DNA of 49,107 nucleotides from Paenibacillus xylanilyticus (lineage in GTDB: Bacteria > Bacillota > Bacilli > Paenibacillales > Paenibacillaceae), in the NCBI RefSeq assembly GCF_013359935.1, contig NZ_JABMCB010000119.1, forward strand, positions 1 to 49,107, in the 5' to 3' direction. Of this stretch, positions 19,071 to 27,685 are shown in pieces (the stretch's first letter is position 1; every line of letters starts with the position of its first letter). A program made the translations under genes and the position numbers. Below the pieces are notes generated by a model. The model made no database searches and was not told the origin of the DNA. It saw only the letters and a list, made by a program, of their open reading frames with translations.

Positions 19071-19105
19071 AAAGGCCACTTCAATTTTGAAGTGGCCTTT
19101 TTTGT
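19071..19105 (+). terminator. Rho-independent terminator
   Basis: AAAGGCCACTTC and GAAGTGGCCTTT form a GC-rich stem with a tiny loop, followed by T6. It terminates the RHH/zinc-ribbon gene 78 bp upstream. Confidence 0.9.
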
Positions 19106-19223
19106 TGTCCGGTCACCAATGAAGTCTCACCTCGATATTTGACTTGTGAAAACCGCCGCGAACTCCATTACTCTGTATTCCTTTTTATGTCGATATCTTC
19201 GTCGCTTAAAACGGTGAAAAAAC

Positions 19224-19286
19224 ACACCCTGAAAAAATCAATTAGTTAAACCTGAAAGGTTTCCAATATTGATTTATTCGGGGTGT
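19224..19286 (-). terminator. Long two-part hairpin ending in a T run (leftward)
   Basis: The outer arms are 19224-19242 and 19268-19286 (17 of 19 positions pair). Inside is a second hairpin, AAACCT/AGGTTT with a 3-nt loop. On the minus strand the structure ends GGGTGTGTTTTTT, so it can terminate the 35-residue gene read from 19422. Its size is unusual for a simple terminator. Confidence 0.6.
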
Positions 19287-19314
19287 ATTTCATGTAAATA
19301 CATTTTCTCATGTA

Positions 19315-19422
19315 TTATTTTATTGATTTCAGAGGTTTACGTATTCCCAGCCGTTTAGAAGTCTTTTGAGTCTTTTGTACAAATTTCAGTGCCGTTTCTT
19401 TGAGATCTGATTTTTTATCCAT
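19315..19422 (-). CDS. Very small basic protein, 35 aa
   Basis: This gene is supported by a strong ribosome site (AAGGAGAAG, 7 nt before ATG 19422) and a terminator just downstream. The product starts M-D-K-K-S-D-L-K-E-T and has a run of basic residues (Q-K-T-Q-K-T-S-K-R-L-G-I-R-K-P). No family is recognised. It could be a small nucleic-acid-binding or regulatory peptide. Confidence 0.5.
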   Translation of the reverse strand: MDKKSDLKETALKFVQKTQKTSKRLGIRKPLKSIK

Positions 19423-19544
19423 CAATGTACTTCTCCTTAAATTGTATTACTAAATCTATTTCCACTTTCGTTTGAAAATATACATAAAACCGACCTCAGC
19501 ATAATAGATATATTTACAAACAGTTGTTAGGAGGAACACTAGTA

Positions 19545-20153
19545 ATGAGATCTTTAAGCCAGATTAATCTATTGTCGAAAGGGTTAAATGAATTAGCCGA
19601 TGAAAAGCGAGGCATCCATTCCTATCTACTTGGCAAGTTCGAAAAATACTCACGCTGCTACTTGGATATCAGACTTCCTCACTATGAAATCCTACGAGCT
19701 AAATCTTTTTTGGATGACGTCATGGAACTAACAGATCATTCAATCATGATCACTATTGAAGACTTGGTAGGTACTCTATATGATCAGTTTTTAAATCAGG
19801 TTCGTCATGCAGCTAAAATTTCCACACTAGGTACAAAAGTACTTAAGAAAAAGGAAGAATTAGAGGGAAACTCAAATAAAATAGTCACTTCCTTTGAACA
19901 AATAAACCCAAACCACTGGGCATTAGTCGAAAAGAAAGTTCCCGCAAAAGTAAAGAGAAAAATAATACGTATAGAAATGCATAGAAAGTACATTGAGCGC
20001 GGAGAGATATTCCTGTACGATATGACTAAAATTATGCCAGAGTTTCAATTAACCTTAGAAGAATTGATCTCTTTATTACTTCTTGATTTTGTACATGAAG
20101 TAGAGAAAGGGAATAGTAAAAAGATCATGGATCAAATAATTAAATCAACTTAG
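19545..20153 (+). CDS. Hypothetical helical protein with an internal duplication, 202 aa
   Basis: ATG 19545 follows TAGGAGG by 10 nt; an in-frame TTG at 19524 lies before that site and is unlikely to be the start. The protein seems to hold two related ~50-residue halves. The first is I-R-L-P-H-Y-E-I ... F-L-D-D-V ... T-I-E-D-L-V-G-T-L-Y-D-Q-F-L. The second is I-R-I-E-M-H-R-K ... F-L-Y-D-M ... T-L-E-E-L-I-S-L-L-L-L-D-F-V. They are separated by a basic linker. There is no signal, membrane segment or known motif. It converges on the ATPase gene of the nuclease operon with 19 bp between stops. Confidence 0.6.
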   Translation: MRSLSQINLLSKGLNELADEKRGIHSYLLGKFEKYSRCYLDIRLPHYEILRAKSFLDDVMELTDHSIMITIEDLVGTLYDQFLNQVRHAAKISTLGTKVLKKKEELEGNSNKIVTSFEQINPNHWALVEKKVPAKVKRKIIRIEMHRKYIERGEIFLYDMTKIMPEFQLTLEELISLLLLDFVHEVEKGNSKKIMDQIIKST

Positions 20154-20172
20154 TAAGATTGTAGAATGATAT

Positions 20173-22170
20173 TTAAAAATCTAAATCTAATATTTCTAAG
20201 ATTCTTTCAGTAATCATATCTTGAGAATGTGTTGGATAAAGTTTTTTTAGCGTATTTCGTAGATCTACTTCTTCAGCACTTACAACAGATTCCTCTTTTA
20301 GCTTCAAAATGAACTTTTCCTGAAGCTTTTTCCTTAGAATTGGCTCACCAATCTCATTAATTGTATACCTAATGTGCTCCTTTTCTTCTTGTTTGAAAGG
20401 TTCTTTTTTCTCACAACATAGGATGATCTCTTTTATTTTTTCCTGTGCAAATTCACCATAACTATTTTTTATAAAAAACTCATTACTCATAATACGTTGG
20501 ATATTTTGAGCAAAAGACTTTATATTAGTTATTTTCTTAACTTTTCCAGTTTTATCTTTGGTCAGTGCAATGATTGAATCGCGATTTAAATCAGATAATA
20601 AAAATGGGGAATGTGTTGAAAATATCAACTGCACTTGCACACCAAAATCACTTAAGAAGTAATCCTTATTCCCTAGCCTTATAGTGATTTCATCTAATTC
20701 GTTAACAATATAGAAAATAAGATTTCTGGACCACTCCAAATGCATTGTTGATTCAATTTCATCTATAAGGAAAATGTAGTTTTTTATCTCATCGGGGCTT
20801 CCTTGCAATATGGGGATTTCCCTAAATGAAACATTTACTGCGTAAACAATTGAACTCAACAGCTTAAGTAAATTTCTCTCTCCCGTAGACATATTTACAT
20901 TATCAATAATAAATGGTGTATATGACTCGTCCGCTTTTACTTTATAATTGTTTTCTGGTTCATCTATTTCATCCAAATTAAGAGAATCAAATTTATCTTG
21001 CAAGTAAGTTTGCAAAGCGTCGTAATTTTTCAATACCTCATAAATCCTTTGATTATGCTCGTCTGCGGAAACAACTAACCTAAACTCATATATACCTGGT
21101 AGAATATACTCTTTCGCAGCATATACTGATACAAAAAAATTAACGATATATTTGAAAAGCCCTCTAACAATTGACCCATCCAAGTGACTTTTGTCATACT
21201 TCTCATTTACTTGTTCAATCTTTTCAAACAGCTGACGAAATCTATCAATGGAAAAATCGTCCCTCTTTAATCCTTTAATATGACCAACGATCTTCTCTAT
21301 TTCTTCGTCCTGATCATCTCCCTCATAACAAACCTGTTTAGTAATAGCTATAAACTGGTTGATAATGAGTTCAAAAAAATGATTGAAAAAGTCTTCCTCC
21401 CACTCATCAACAACAACTAAACGCCCATGGAATGTTGTACTATGTTCATCAGATGTAGGTACTGAAATGCGACGAGAGATATTTTTTAATCTATCGTCAA
21501 ACCTAAGAGTAATTTCTATTTTCGGAGTTTCAATCGTACCCTTTCTGAATAGATTTAAATAGAGTTTATACCAAACTACCCAAGAGTACTTGCCTCCTTT
21601 TACTCTTTGAATAAAATTAATTTCTTCAGGGACCAGAAGTTGAAGTCTATCTCCAGAACTTTGAATGATTTCATCTCTTATATATACAATGCGGTCTATA
21701 ACTCTATTAATATAATCCGGTATAATTTGGAGATGACTGTCTTCAATCTTTTCAAAAAAGAAACTTCGATAAATCTCTCCTTCTCCTGAAAGTCTATCTA
21801 TGTAATTCTCAATGTTATTAATCATAATTTTTCCGATACCTTCAAAATAGAATTTATGGTCATTTTCCAAAAAGACCATGAAATATCTATCCTCTAAAGT
21901 CTCTTTAAAATTAGATAACTCTAATCTATCTTTATTATTCCTACCGATTATTTCTAACAAACTTGTTTTGCCGGCTCCATTTTTCCCCACAATCCCTGTT
22001 ATATCTGAAATATTACGTCCATAAAATCGGCTTGGATAGTTAGAATTCTTATCGATACTAAGTTCTTGTTCCTGACTATCGTATTTAATGTTGTATTCCG
22101 CAGAAAAATTAAAAGAGATGTCCTTGAACATATCACCATAAGATTCTATATATATAAACAGTAGCTTCAT
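20173..22170 (-). CDS. AAA/ABC-type ATPase of a putative nuclease-ATPase defence operon
   Basis: 665 residues with SMC/ABC-like ATP-binding parts in order: Walker A G-K-N-G-A-G-K-T-S-L near residue 65, a long insertion, signature M-S-T-G-E-R-N-L-L-K-L-L (about 428), Walker B I-F-L-I-D-E-I-E-S-T (about 470) and the H-loop F-S-T-H-S-P-F-L-L (about 522). This is the AAA_21/OLD-like ATPase arrangement paired with nucleases in defence modules such as Septu (PtuA) and retron-associated ATPase/HNH pairs. ATG 22170 is 3 nt after the HNH stop and uses AAAGGATG inside the end of that gene, so the two are translationally coupled. The ATPase probably senses phage DNA or a replication state and gates the nuclease. 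Exact subtype not determined. Confidence 0.8.
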   Translation of the reverse strand: MKLLFIYIESYGDMFKDISFNFSAEYNIKYDSQEQELSIDKNSNYPSRFYGRNISDITGIVGKNGAGKTSLLEIIGRNNKDRLELSNFKETLEDRYFMVFLENDHKFYFEGIGKIMINNIENYIDRLSGEGEIYRSFFFEKIEDSHLQIIPDYINRVIDRIVYIRDEIIQSSGDRLQLLVPEEINFIQRVKGGKYSWVVWYKLYLNLFRKGTIETPKIEITLRFDDRLKNISRRISVPTSDEHSTTFHGRLVVVDEWEEDFFNHFFELIINQFIAITKQVCYEGDDQDEEIEKIVGHIKGLKRDDFSIDRFRQLFEKIEQVNEKYDKSHLDGSIVRGLFKYIVNFFVSVYAAKEYILPGIYEFRLVVSADEHNQRIYEVLKNYDALQTYLQDKFDSLNLDEIDEPENNYKVKADESYTPFIIDNVNMSTGERNLLKLLSSIVYAVNVSFREIPILQGSPDEIKNYIFLIDEIESTMHLEWSRNLIFYIVNELDEITIRLGNKDYFLSDFGVQVQLIFSTHSPFLLSDLNRDSIIALTKDKTGKVKKITNIKSFAQNIQRIMSNEFFIKNSYGEFAQEKIKEIILCCEKKEPFKQEEKEHIRYTINEIGEPILRKKLQEKFILKLKEESVVSAEEVDLRNTLKKLYPTHSQDMITERILEILDLDF

Positions 22171-22173
22171 TCT

Positions 22174-22875
22174 TCACGCATCCTTTATAATTCCGAGTTC
22201 TTTACTTATATCAGCCATCATTTTAGATAAGGGCCGTTTTCCGTACTCCTCCGGATTAGAGTAATTTGCCGTAATTGCTCTCTGGAGATTTTCTCTTGAA
22301 CCGAACAAATCTCTAAATTCACTCCACAATTGATCTTGGTATTCATCGGTGTATATTTCTTTTTTGATCAACAGTTCTTGTACATTATCACTGTGAAGCT
22401 GATATAATTCCTGCAACTTCAAGTTATCTATATTACTCTGAAGTTTTCTGCTTACTCCAAGCTTTAACTTAACTTTTATATCTTTAGTATTGTTCAGATA
22501 ATTCGGACCAACTAGATCAAATGAAAATTTAATCAGTTGATCTGTAGTCACACTATCGTCGTAAGGTGAATATGAGAAATTCTCCATTTTCTTAGCATGA
22601 TTACAACTAGAGCAAACGGGAACAAGATTATAAAATGATACAGATAGTATGGGATAAGAACTTTTATTTATAAAATGATCAAATTGCGCACTCGTCTTTT
22701 CCTCACTCGAATTGATATAGTTTCGATTACAGTATGGGCATACCGTAACACCTAGCGAATGAACAAATGATATACGATCAATATTGGACGGATAGACTGT
22801 TTTTGTCAGATAATTTCTTAATTCATTCTCCATAGTGACACTATTTTTATCAATATAGTCTTTAATTTCTAGCAA
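22174..22875 (-). CDS. HNH endonuclease, main frame (gene appears frameshifted)
   Basis: The frame encodes a zinc-bound HNH nuclease: V-C-P-Y-C-N-R-N-Y-I, then A-Q-F-D-H-F-I-N-K-S-S-Y-P as the His-bearing catalytic centre, and V-C-S-S-C-N-H-A-K-K. Four Cys in two C-x2-C pairs frame the active site. The family usually has an N-terminal helical region of about 70-100 residues. The nominal start here is a TTG with no ribosome site, while the upstream 73-codon frame has an excellent one and joins sensibly if one base is restored near 22893. I therefore read 22174-23090 as one nuclease gene of ~305 codons with a one-base deletion. It precedes the ATPase gene directly. If the frameshift is real the system is probably off. 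Confidence 0.8.
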   Translation of the reverse strand: MLEIKDYIDKNSVTMENELRNYLTKTVYPSNIDRISFVHSLGVTVCPYCNRNYINSSEEKTSAQFDHFINKSSYPILSVSFYNLVPVCSSCNHAKKMENFSYSPYDDSVTTDQLIKFSFDLVGPNYLNNTKDIKVKLKLGVSRKLQSNIDNLKLQELYQLHSDNVQELLIKKEIYTDEYQDQLWSEFRDLFGSRENLQRAITANYSNPEEYGKRPLSKMMADISKELGIIKDA

Positions 22876-23090
22876 CTTATCCAGATTGCTGTAATAACAG
22901 ATTTAAATGAATCATTATCTTCTGATTTTAAGCCAGGAAAAAGCTGGTTCATATCTAAATTTGTATCACACCATTTGTTCAATTTATCAATTCTATTTTT
23001 ATAACACTTTCTCATCAGTTGGTTATAATAATTTTGCACAATAGATTTTCTGAATTCCTTGTCCTTCCTCATAAAATCAAGCATTATCAT
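22869..23090 (-). CDS. N-terminal part of the HNH nuclease gene (upstream frame)
   Basis: This 73-codon frame starts at ATG 23090, behind AAGGGGG, 19 bp after the recombinase-like gene. It begins M-I-M-L-D-F-M-R-K-D-K-E-F-R and is helical and basic. Near its end, S-V-I-T continues in the next frame as S-N-L-D-K-L-L-E-I-K-D-Y-I-D, which is the expected run into the nuclease. The frame instead ends A-I-W-I-S-C-stop. A ribosomal -1 step would give the same fusion, but I see no slippery heptamer, so mutation or a sequencing error is more likely than programmed frameshifting. Confidence 0.65.
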   Translation of the reverse strand: MIMLDFMRKDKEFRKSIVQNYYNQLMRKCYKNRIDKLNKWCDTNLDMNQLFPGLKSEDNDSFKSVITAIWISC

Positions 23091-23109
23091 AATATTCCCC
23101 CTTGATCCG

Positions 23110-23934
23110 TTATATCATTCGGTTCCAGTTAACAATACCTAATAGTGCTGCAACATCATCACTGGAGTATCCCTCATTATACTTATTGATTGCAAATGTA
23201 TTTCTCAGAATTCTCGGGTAAACTTGAAAACCAATCTCTTTGCTTATCTTAGAGAAAATGAATTGGATCACCCTTTGTGACAAGGGTTTACTATTGTGAT
23301 TAGTAAATAAGTATGGAGATTCATCAAACCTGTTCTTTTTCATTTCTATATATTTAACAATGAAATGGGCATCTTCGTTATAAATGGCCACATCTCTTCG
23401 CTTCTCATTTATTATTGAAATAATGAGACGATCTCTAGCTTGTGCAATGTCATCTAGCTTCAGATACTGCAGCTCACGGCCTGTCAGTCCACCTGACAAG
23501 CAAAGCGTCAATAGCCCCCGATCACGATATGCTTTGAATACTTTAGTTATAGGGATATCAACAAGCCAGTTTCTTAAGTTAGTTTGCTCTGAAGGTGTAA
23601 GGACAATAGTTTCTGAAGCGTTTTTCTTTAATCTCTTTATTTTACTAGCCGGATCCGTCCCAGCTAAATACCCTTGACTCCATAGAAAATCAAAATATGA
23701 ATGAAGTATCGAGATCTTTTTATCAATAGTACCTACGCTTTTATCAATTCTTTCTGTTTCTAAATAACTCACAATAGCAGGCCGAGAAATTTGCATATAT
23801 TCAGTTGTTGGATAATTTTTATTGAACCATGCCATAAAGCTATGAATTTCATCAGAATATGATCTTATGGTTAGCTGCTTTTTCTTATTTGATTGAAGGT
23901 AATCTACATACTCTTGCTCTTTATAAAACGACAC
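23110..23934 (-). CDS. Tyrosine-recombinase-fold protein lacking catalytic residues
   Basis: 274 residues. The SAM-like N-terminal domain (about 5-105) and most of the catalytic fold are present, but the active site is not. The first Arg position is Thr (G-G-L-T-G-R-E-L-Q-Y-L-K). Box II reads R-I-L-R-N-T-F-A instead of H-x-L-R-H-T-F-A. The protein stops right after A-A-L-L-G, so the Tyr segment is missing. The gene is open and starts at GTG 23934 after GGAGGTGAGG, so it seems maintained as a DNA-binding protein. It is the first gene of the nuclease/ATPase operon and might regulate or target it. The alternative is a recent truncation of an integrase that carried the island in. Confidence 0.75.
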   Translation of the reverse strand: MSFYKEQEYVDYLQSNKKKQLTIRSYSDEIHSFMAWFNKNYPTTEYMQISRPAIVSYLETERIDKSVGTIDKKISILHSYFDFLWSQGYLAGTDPASKIKRLKKNASETIVLTPSEQTNLRNWLVDIPITKVFKAYRDRGLLTLCLSGGLTGRELQYLKLDDIAQARDRLIISIINEKRRDVAIYNEDAHFIVKYIEMKKNRFDESPYLFTNHNSKPLSQRVIQFIFSKISKEIGFQVYPRILRNTFAINKYNEGYSSDDVAALLGIVNWNRMI

Positions 23935-23989
23935 AACCTCACCTCCGTTGCTTTAATTTTATATCCTCTGAAGGATTTAAGCGAACAAA

Positions 23990-24031
23990 AAATAGCCATA
24001 ATGTCATTATTACATGACATTATGGCTATTT
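23990..24031 (-). terminator. 18-bp perfect hairpin between the 218-aa gene and the nuclease operon
   Basis: The arms at 23990-24007 and 24014-24031 pair without mismatch around a 6-nt loop. On the minus strand a T run follows. It terminates the upstream leftward gene, so the recombinase/HNH/ATPase operon probably has its own promoter in the ~55 bp after it, where a TATAAA box is visible. Confidence 0.8.
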
Positions 24032-24125
24032 CATGTTTGCATCCTCTCGCTTCTTATCATCATTTGAGTTTAGGGCAGAATCCAAGCTAAGGTAATTCTT
24101 ACCCACTCGCAGTGTTTCAGCCAAA

Positions 24126-24782
24126 CTATATTAAACTTCCGAAAAGTGATTCTGCATTCCAGGCTATTTTCCTCCTCGTTTTCTCATCCGAAAAAACGTG
24201 CTGAAGAGCAGCATCTAATACCTGATCTCTTAATCCAGGAGGACCCACAACAGATAGAATAAGGACGTTAAATATATCTCTTTTGTTCACTTTATGTTGG
24301 CTGCAAATGGACTCATGTTTATCCCAGTCAGCTTTACTTAACGATAAAACATTTTTGATCTCAATCTCTGAAAGAGAAATCCGTAGGTTTCTAAGCAAAT
24401 AAGCCAACTTTAATATCGCTTCACCGGTATGAGATCGATCCTGGTAGAGCTCATTCAACTTATTATGTAACCATTCTAATTCACAACTTAAGTAGTCCAT
24501 CTGCTTAAGTACCAAACGTTCTCTTTCAATCCATTTTATCGATAGGACAACATCATCGATTAATTCAGCCAGAGTAATACTGTACATCTTTATGATGATG
24601 AGGGCTTGTGCACAAGTTTTCCGCTGTCCCCTTCTTCGCTCCAGATCATTCAATTCATTTAGATGTGGCTCATATTCAATTTTTCGATAACAATATGATA
24701 GCATCAATCTTTGAAGCTGCTTAAGCTTGTTAAACCTTTTATCGGGTATGAATTCTAGCGAATTCGTAACGCCCTCTTCCAT
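24126..24782 (-). CDS. Hypothetical helical protein, 218 aa
   Basis: No family recognised. It is strongly alpha-helical and rich in Leu, Arg and Glu, with a basic N-terminal third (L-E-R-R-R-G-Q-R-K-T) and a possible coiled-coil in the middle (about 85-115). No signal or membrane helix. The start ATG 24782 is preceded by AGGGAG. It is divergent from the topoisomerase gene, with 129 bp between start codons, so the two may share a regulatory region. A terminator separates it from the nuclease operon. Confidence 0.6.
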   Translation of the reverse strand: MEEGVTNSLEFIPDKRFNKLKQLQRLMLSYCYRKIEYEPHLNELNDLERRRGQRKTCAQALIIIKMYSITLAELIDDVVLSIKWIERERLVLKQMDYLSCELEWLHNKLNELYQDRSHTGEAILKLAYLLRNLRISLSEIEIKNVLSLSKADWDKHESICSQHKVNKRDIFNVLILSVVGPPGLRDQVLDAALQHVFSDEKTRRKIAWNAESLFGSLI

Positions 24783-24911
24783 ACGACAATTCTCCCTATA
24801 AATAAAGTATCACTTGAAATATTAACTTAATAATACTACATTTAATTTGGTTGTAAATCAAAATATACATCTAATTTGTATTTTGAATACAGTTAAAGGA
24901 GTGAATATTTT

Positions 24912-27044
24912 ATGATACTTATCATTGCTGAAAAACCGGACATGGGAAGAAAAATAGCAACAGCCTTGGGAGGGTTTAAACAAGAACAAGGATATCTTAA
25001 AAGTGAGCACTATTACATTACCTGGGCTTTTGGACATCTGGTTAGCCTCGCTGAACCAGAAGATTATGAAGAACGCTTCAAAATGTGGAACTTTGATGAT
25101 CTCCCCATTGTACCTAAGCAATTTAGACTAGTGCCGAACAAAGATACTCAAAAACAACTTTCGTTAATTAAAAAACTAGCTTTATCTTCATCACGTATTA
25201 TTAACTGTACAGATGCTGGCCGAGAAGGTGAAGCGATTTTTAGATACATCTATGAATACCTTGAACTTAGACTCCCCTTTCAACGCTTATGGATCTCATC
25301 ACTGACAAAAGAGGCTATCACCCAAGGGTTCCGAAATCTTAAAGATGGTTCAGAGTATGATAACTTGTATAAAGCGGCGAGATCTCGATCTACATCAGAT
25401 TGGCTAATTGGAATGAATGGAACAAGAGCATTTACTACGAAGTTTGGGGGGTCCAAAAATGTGATTAGTATTGGACGCGTACAAACTCCTGTATTGGCTA
25501 TGATTTATGACCGTCATCAAGAAATCACTATGTTCAAAAGCAGAACTTATTACACGGTTGTTGTAGAGTTGCAGCAGCAACAAGTAAATTATTCTGGAAC
25601 ACTACACATTGATGAACCTATAACGGAAAAATTAACGGTTGATAAGATTGCTCAGACTGTACAAGGAAAGATTGCCAAAACGATAAGCTACGAATCCAAA
25701 GAAGCTCTAGAGAAACCTCCCCTACTCTATGATCTGGGCTTGCTCCAAACTGAGGCGAACAAGAAATTTGGTTATACAGCTAAACAGACAGCTGATATTG
25801 CACAGCAGCTTTACGAACAATTAGAGGCCATAAGTTACCCACGTACAACATCTAATTATGTTGCTGCAGACAACTTGGCTGTCATGCATGAAATCTTTGA
25901 TCTTTTTAAAAATAGTAATTATAGTTCATTCACTATTAACGGGGATAAATGTTATGTAAACCCAGAAAACAAAAACCTTTGTCGCCCCGACAAGATCGAA
26001 GATCATCATGCTATTTTTCCAACTGAGAAGATTCCACATGATCTAACAAAGGATCAAGAAAATATCTATTCATTAATTGTGAAAAGATTTTTGACTCACT
26101 TTTATCCACCTGCAAAGTATAAACTCCATCGTATACTTAGCATCGTAGATCAATTTGAATTTAAAACAAACATCAAAGAACTAATCTCTCTTGGATGGAA
26201 AATCATTAATGAAGAAAAAAATAATAACAAAAACACCGAAGATAAAGGAGATAAATCTACCGAAGATTATGATCTACGATCTAATTTTGCATTTAATGAG
26301 GATGAATTAGCTGTATGTACCAAAGCGAACAGCAAAACAATAGAAACTAAACCTCCAGGTTACTACACGGAGGGAAGTCTAATTGATGCCATGAAAAAGG
26401 CCGGGAAGCATATCACTAATGCAGAGTTAAAGTCGGAAATGAGCTATATACAGTTGGGTACACCAGCCACCAGAACTGAGATCATTGAAAATCTAAAAAG
26501 AAAGCAATATATCATAGTTGATGGAAAGAAACTTAAACCTACAGACAAAGGCAATACTCTCGTTGAAATGCTTCGTAATCTCGGTTTAAATGTGCTAACC
26601 AGCCCAGAGATGACTGCTAAATGGGAACAACGTTTAAGTGAAATAGCAGTAGGCTCAGCATCAGATATAGCCTTCTCACAAGTTGTCGTTAAATTTACGG
26701 AAAAGATTATATCTTGCTTAAAAAATGGTACATCTACGATTAGCCAGGCTAAATTTATGAATACAATTGGTAACTGCCCCAAATGCAAAAATCAAAGTAT
26801 TATTGCCGAAAGATTCGCATATCTTTGCACGTCTACGGAATGCGACTTTAAAATCAATTCAATGCAATATGGTAAGGAGTTAACCTCCAAAAATATCAGT
26901 GACCTTCTCACCTCTGGTAAAACCAACACTATTTCTTTCAAAAACAAATCGGGAAAAGTCTATAAAGCTAAGTTAATGCTAGATGCTGCTTCTATGAATG
27001 GAAAGCTCACCTTAGAATTTGTTAATAAGAATATAAAAAGATAG
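24912..27044 (+). CDS. topB: DNA topoisomerase III (type IA)
   Basis: 710 residues. The TOPRIM domain opens with I-A-E-K-P-D-M-G-R-K and has D-A-G-R-E-G-E-A-I-F. The active-site Tyr309 is in I-S-Y-P-R-T-T-S-N-Y. Conserved type IA segments (S-I-G-R-V-Q-T-P, G-T-P-A-T-R-T-E) are intact, and a C-terminal zinc ribbon (C-P-K-C ... C-T-S-T-E-C) replaces the usual end. It relaxes negative supercoils and decatenates, and plasmid copies probably help separate replicated plasmid molecules. Compared with chromosomal TopB it carries an extra low-complexity Asn/Lys/Glu-rich insertion near 436-455. ATG follows AAAGGAGTG by 8 nt. It lies next to the partition locus, as plasmid topoisomerases often do. Confidence 0.93.
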   Translation: MILIIAEKPDMGRKIATALGGFKQEQGYLKSEHYYITWAFGHLVSLAEPEDYEERFKMWNFDDLPIVPKQFRLVPNKDTQKQLSLIKKLALSSSRIINCTDAGREGEAIFRYIYEYLELRLPFQRLWISSLTKEAITQGFRNLKDGSEYDNLYKAARSRSTSDWLIGMNGTRAFTTKFGGSKNVISIGRVQTPVLAMIYDRHQEITMFKSRTYYTVVVELQQQQVNYSGTLHIDEPITEKLTVDKIAQTVQGKIAKTISYESKEALEKPPLLYDLGLLQTEANKKFGYTAKQTADIAQQLYEQLEAISYPRTTSNYVAADNLAVMHEIFDLFKNSNYSSFTINGDKCYVNPENKNLCRPDKIEDHHAIFPTEKIPHDLTKDQENIYSLIVKRFLTHFYPPAKYKLHRILSIVDQFEFKTNIKELISLGWKIINEEKNNNKNTEDKGDKSTEDYDLRSNFAFNEDELAVCTKANSKTIETKPPGYYTEGSLIDAMKKAGKHITNAELKSEMSYIQLGTPATRTEIIENLKRKQYIIVDGKKLKPTDKGNTLVEMLRNLGLNVLTSPEMTAKWEQRLSEIAVGSASDIAFSQVVVKFTEKIISCLKNGTSTISQAKFMNTIGNCPKCKNQSIIAERFAYLCTSTECDFKINSMQYGKELTSKNISDLLTSGKTNTISFKNKSGKVYKAKLMLDAASMNGKLTLEFVNKNIKR

Positions 27045-27059
27045 CGATATATTGTTAGA

Positions 27060-27610
27060 TATACGTGTAGATCAAAGAAGATTAGGTTGATCAATCGTTA
27101 CGAAGACGTAGATAAATTTCTACGAATTAAGAAGATCAAATCATCCATAATCTTCATTTAAAATTTATTCAAGATTAACAACAATCCATCCGTAGATATT
27201 TAATCTTCTGTAAAATATTAAATCATTGAGCTAATCACTTTTTATTCATTTTATGATTAGATCGTAGACTAACGCAGATCAAAGTCACATTATTTAAATG
27301 TAGCCGTAGAGAATCCATCTAATTATACCAGAGATTTCGGTCTACACATCTTTTCTTCATAATATATACCCTTCAACTGATCGTAGACCGTAGTTTACGT
27401 TAGATCTGTGTATAAAATTCTAGCGTAGATACAGTCTTCGTTATCCAATGCGCTGTTTTCCTCATTCAAGCCGTAGAAATGTTATCTACGGCTCCTTTTT
27501 TATTGGATTCTTCCGTAGATTTTCATCTTTTCTAACAATTTAGACTTTAATCGTAAACCAACGTAGATTTAAGTGAATAAACTAGACGTGGACGTAGTCT
27601 TTGATATAAA
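27060..27610. repeat. CGTAGA repeat tract (candidate protein-binding array) between topB and the HTH gene
   Basis: Eleven exact CGTAGA hexamers occur in about 500 bp, nine on the plus strand (about 27107, 27191, 27263, 27305, 27382, 27424, 27472, 27513, 27562) and two inverted (about 27119, 27485). Near-matches such as CGTAAAC and CGTAGTC add to them. Several are 41-49 bp apart (about four to four and a half helical turns). Many sit in larger units of the type ATCGTAGAC-N2-ACG(C/T)AGAT. Chance expectation is below one. No gene is present. It may be an array for the HTH protein encoded next to it, or a second centromere or origin. Confidence 0.75.
27470..27501 (+). terminator. Terminator with CGTAGA in its stem
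   Basis: AGCCGTAGA and TCTACGGCT pair exactly around a 7-nt loop and are followed by CCTTTTTT. It is the likely end of the topB transcript, and its stem also contains two copies of the repeat hexamer. Confidence 0.75.
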
Positions 27611-27685
27611 ATTGTAAAGCAGAGCTTACATAAGCCCACAGGAACGGCTCTATAGTCTATTCTCAGTAGGGTAGGAGGGGATTAT

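Noticed and set aside
22174..22875. TTG 22875 as a true start of the HNH protein
   Set aside because: No ribosome site, and the upstream frame supplies the expected N-terminus after a one-base correction.
27060..27610. CGTAGA tract as a CRISPR or MITE
   Set aside because: The repeated core is only 6-9 bp, occurs in both directions and has no terminal inverted repeats or target duplication.
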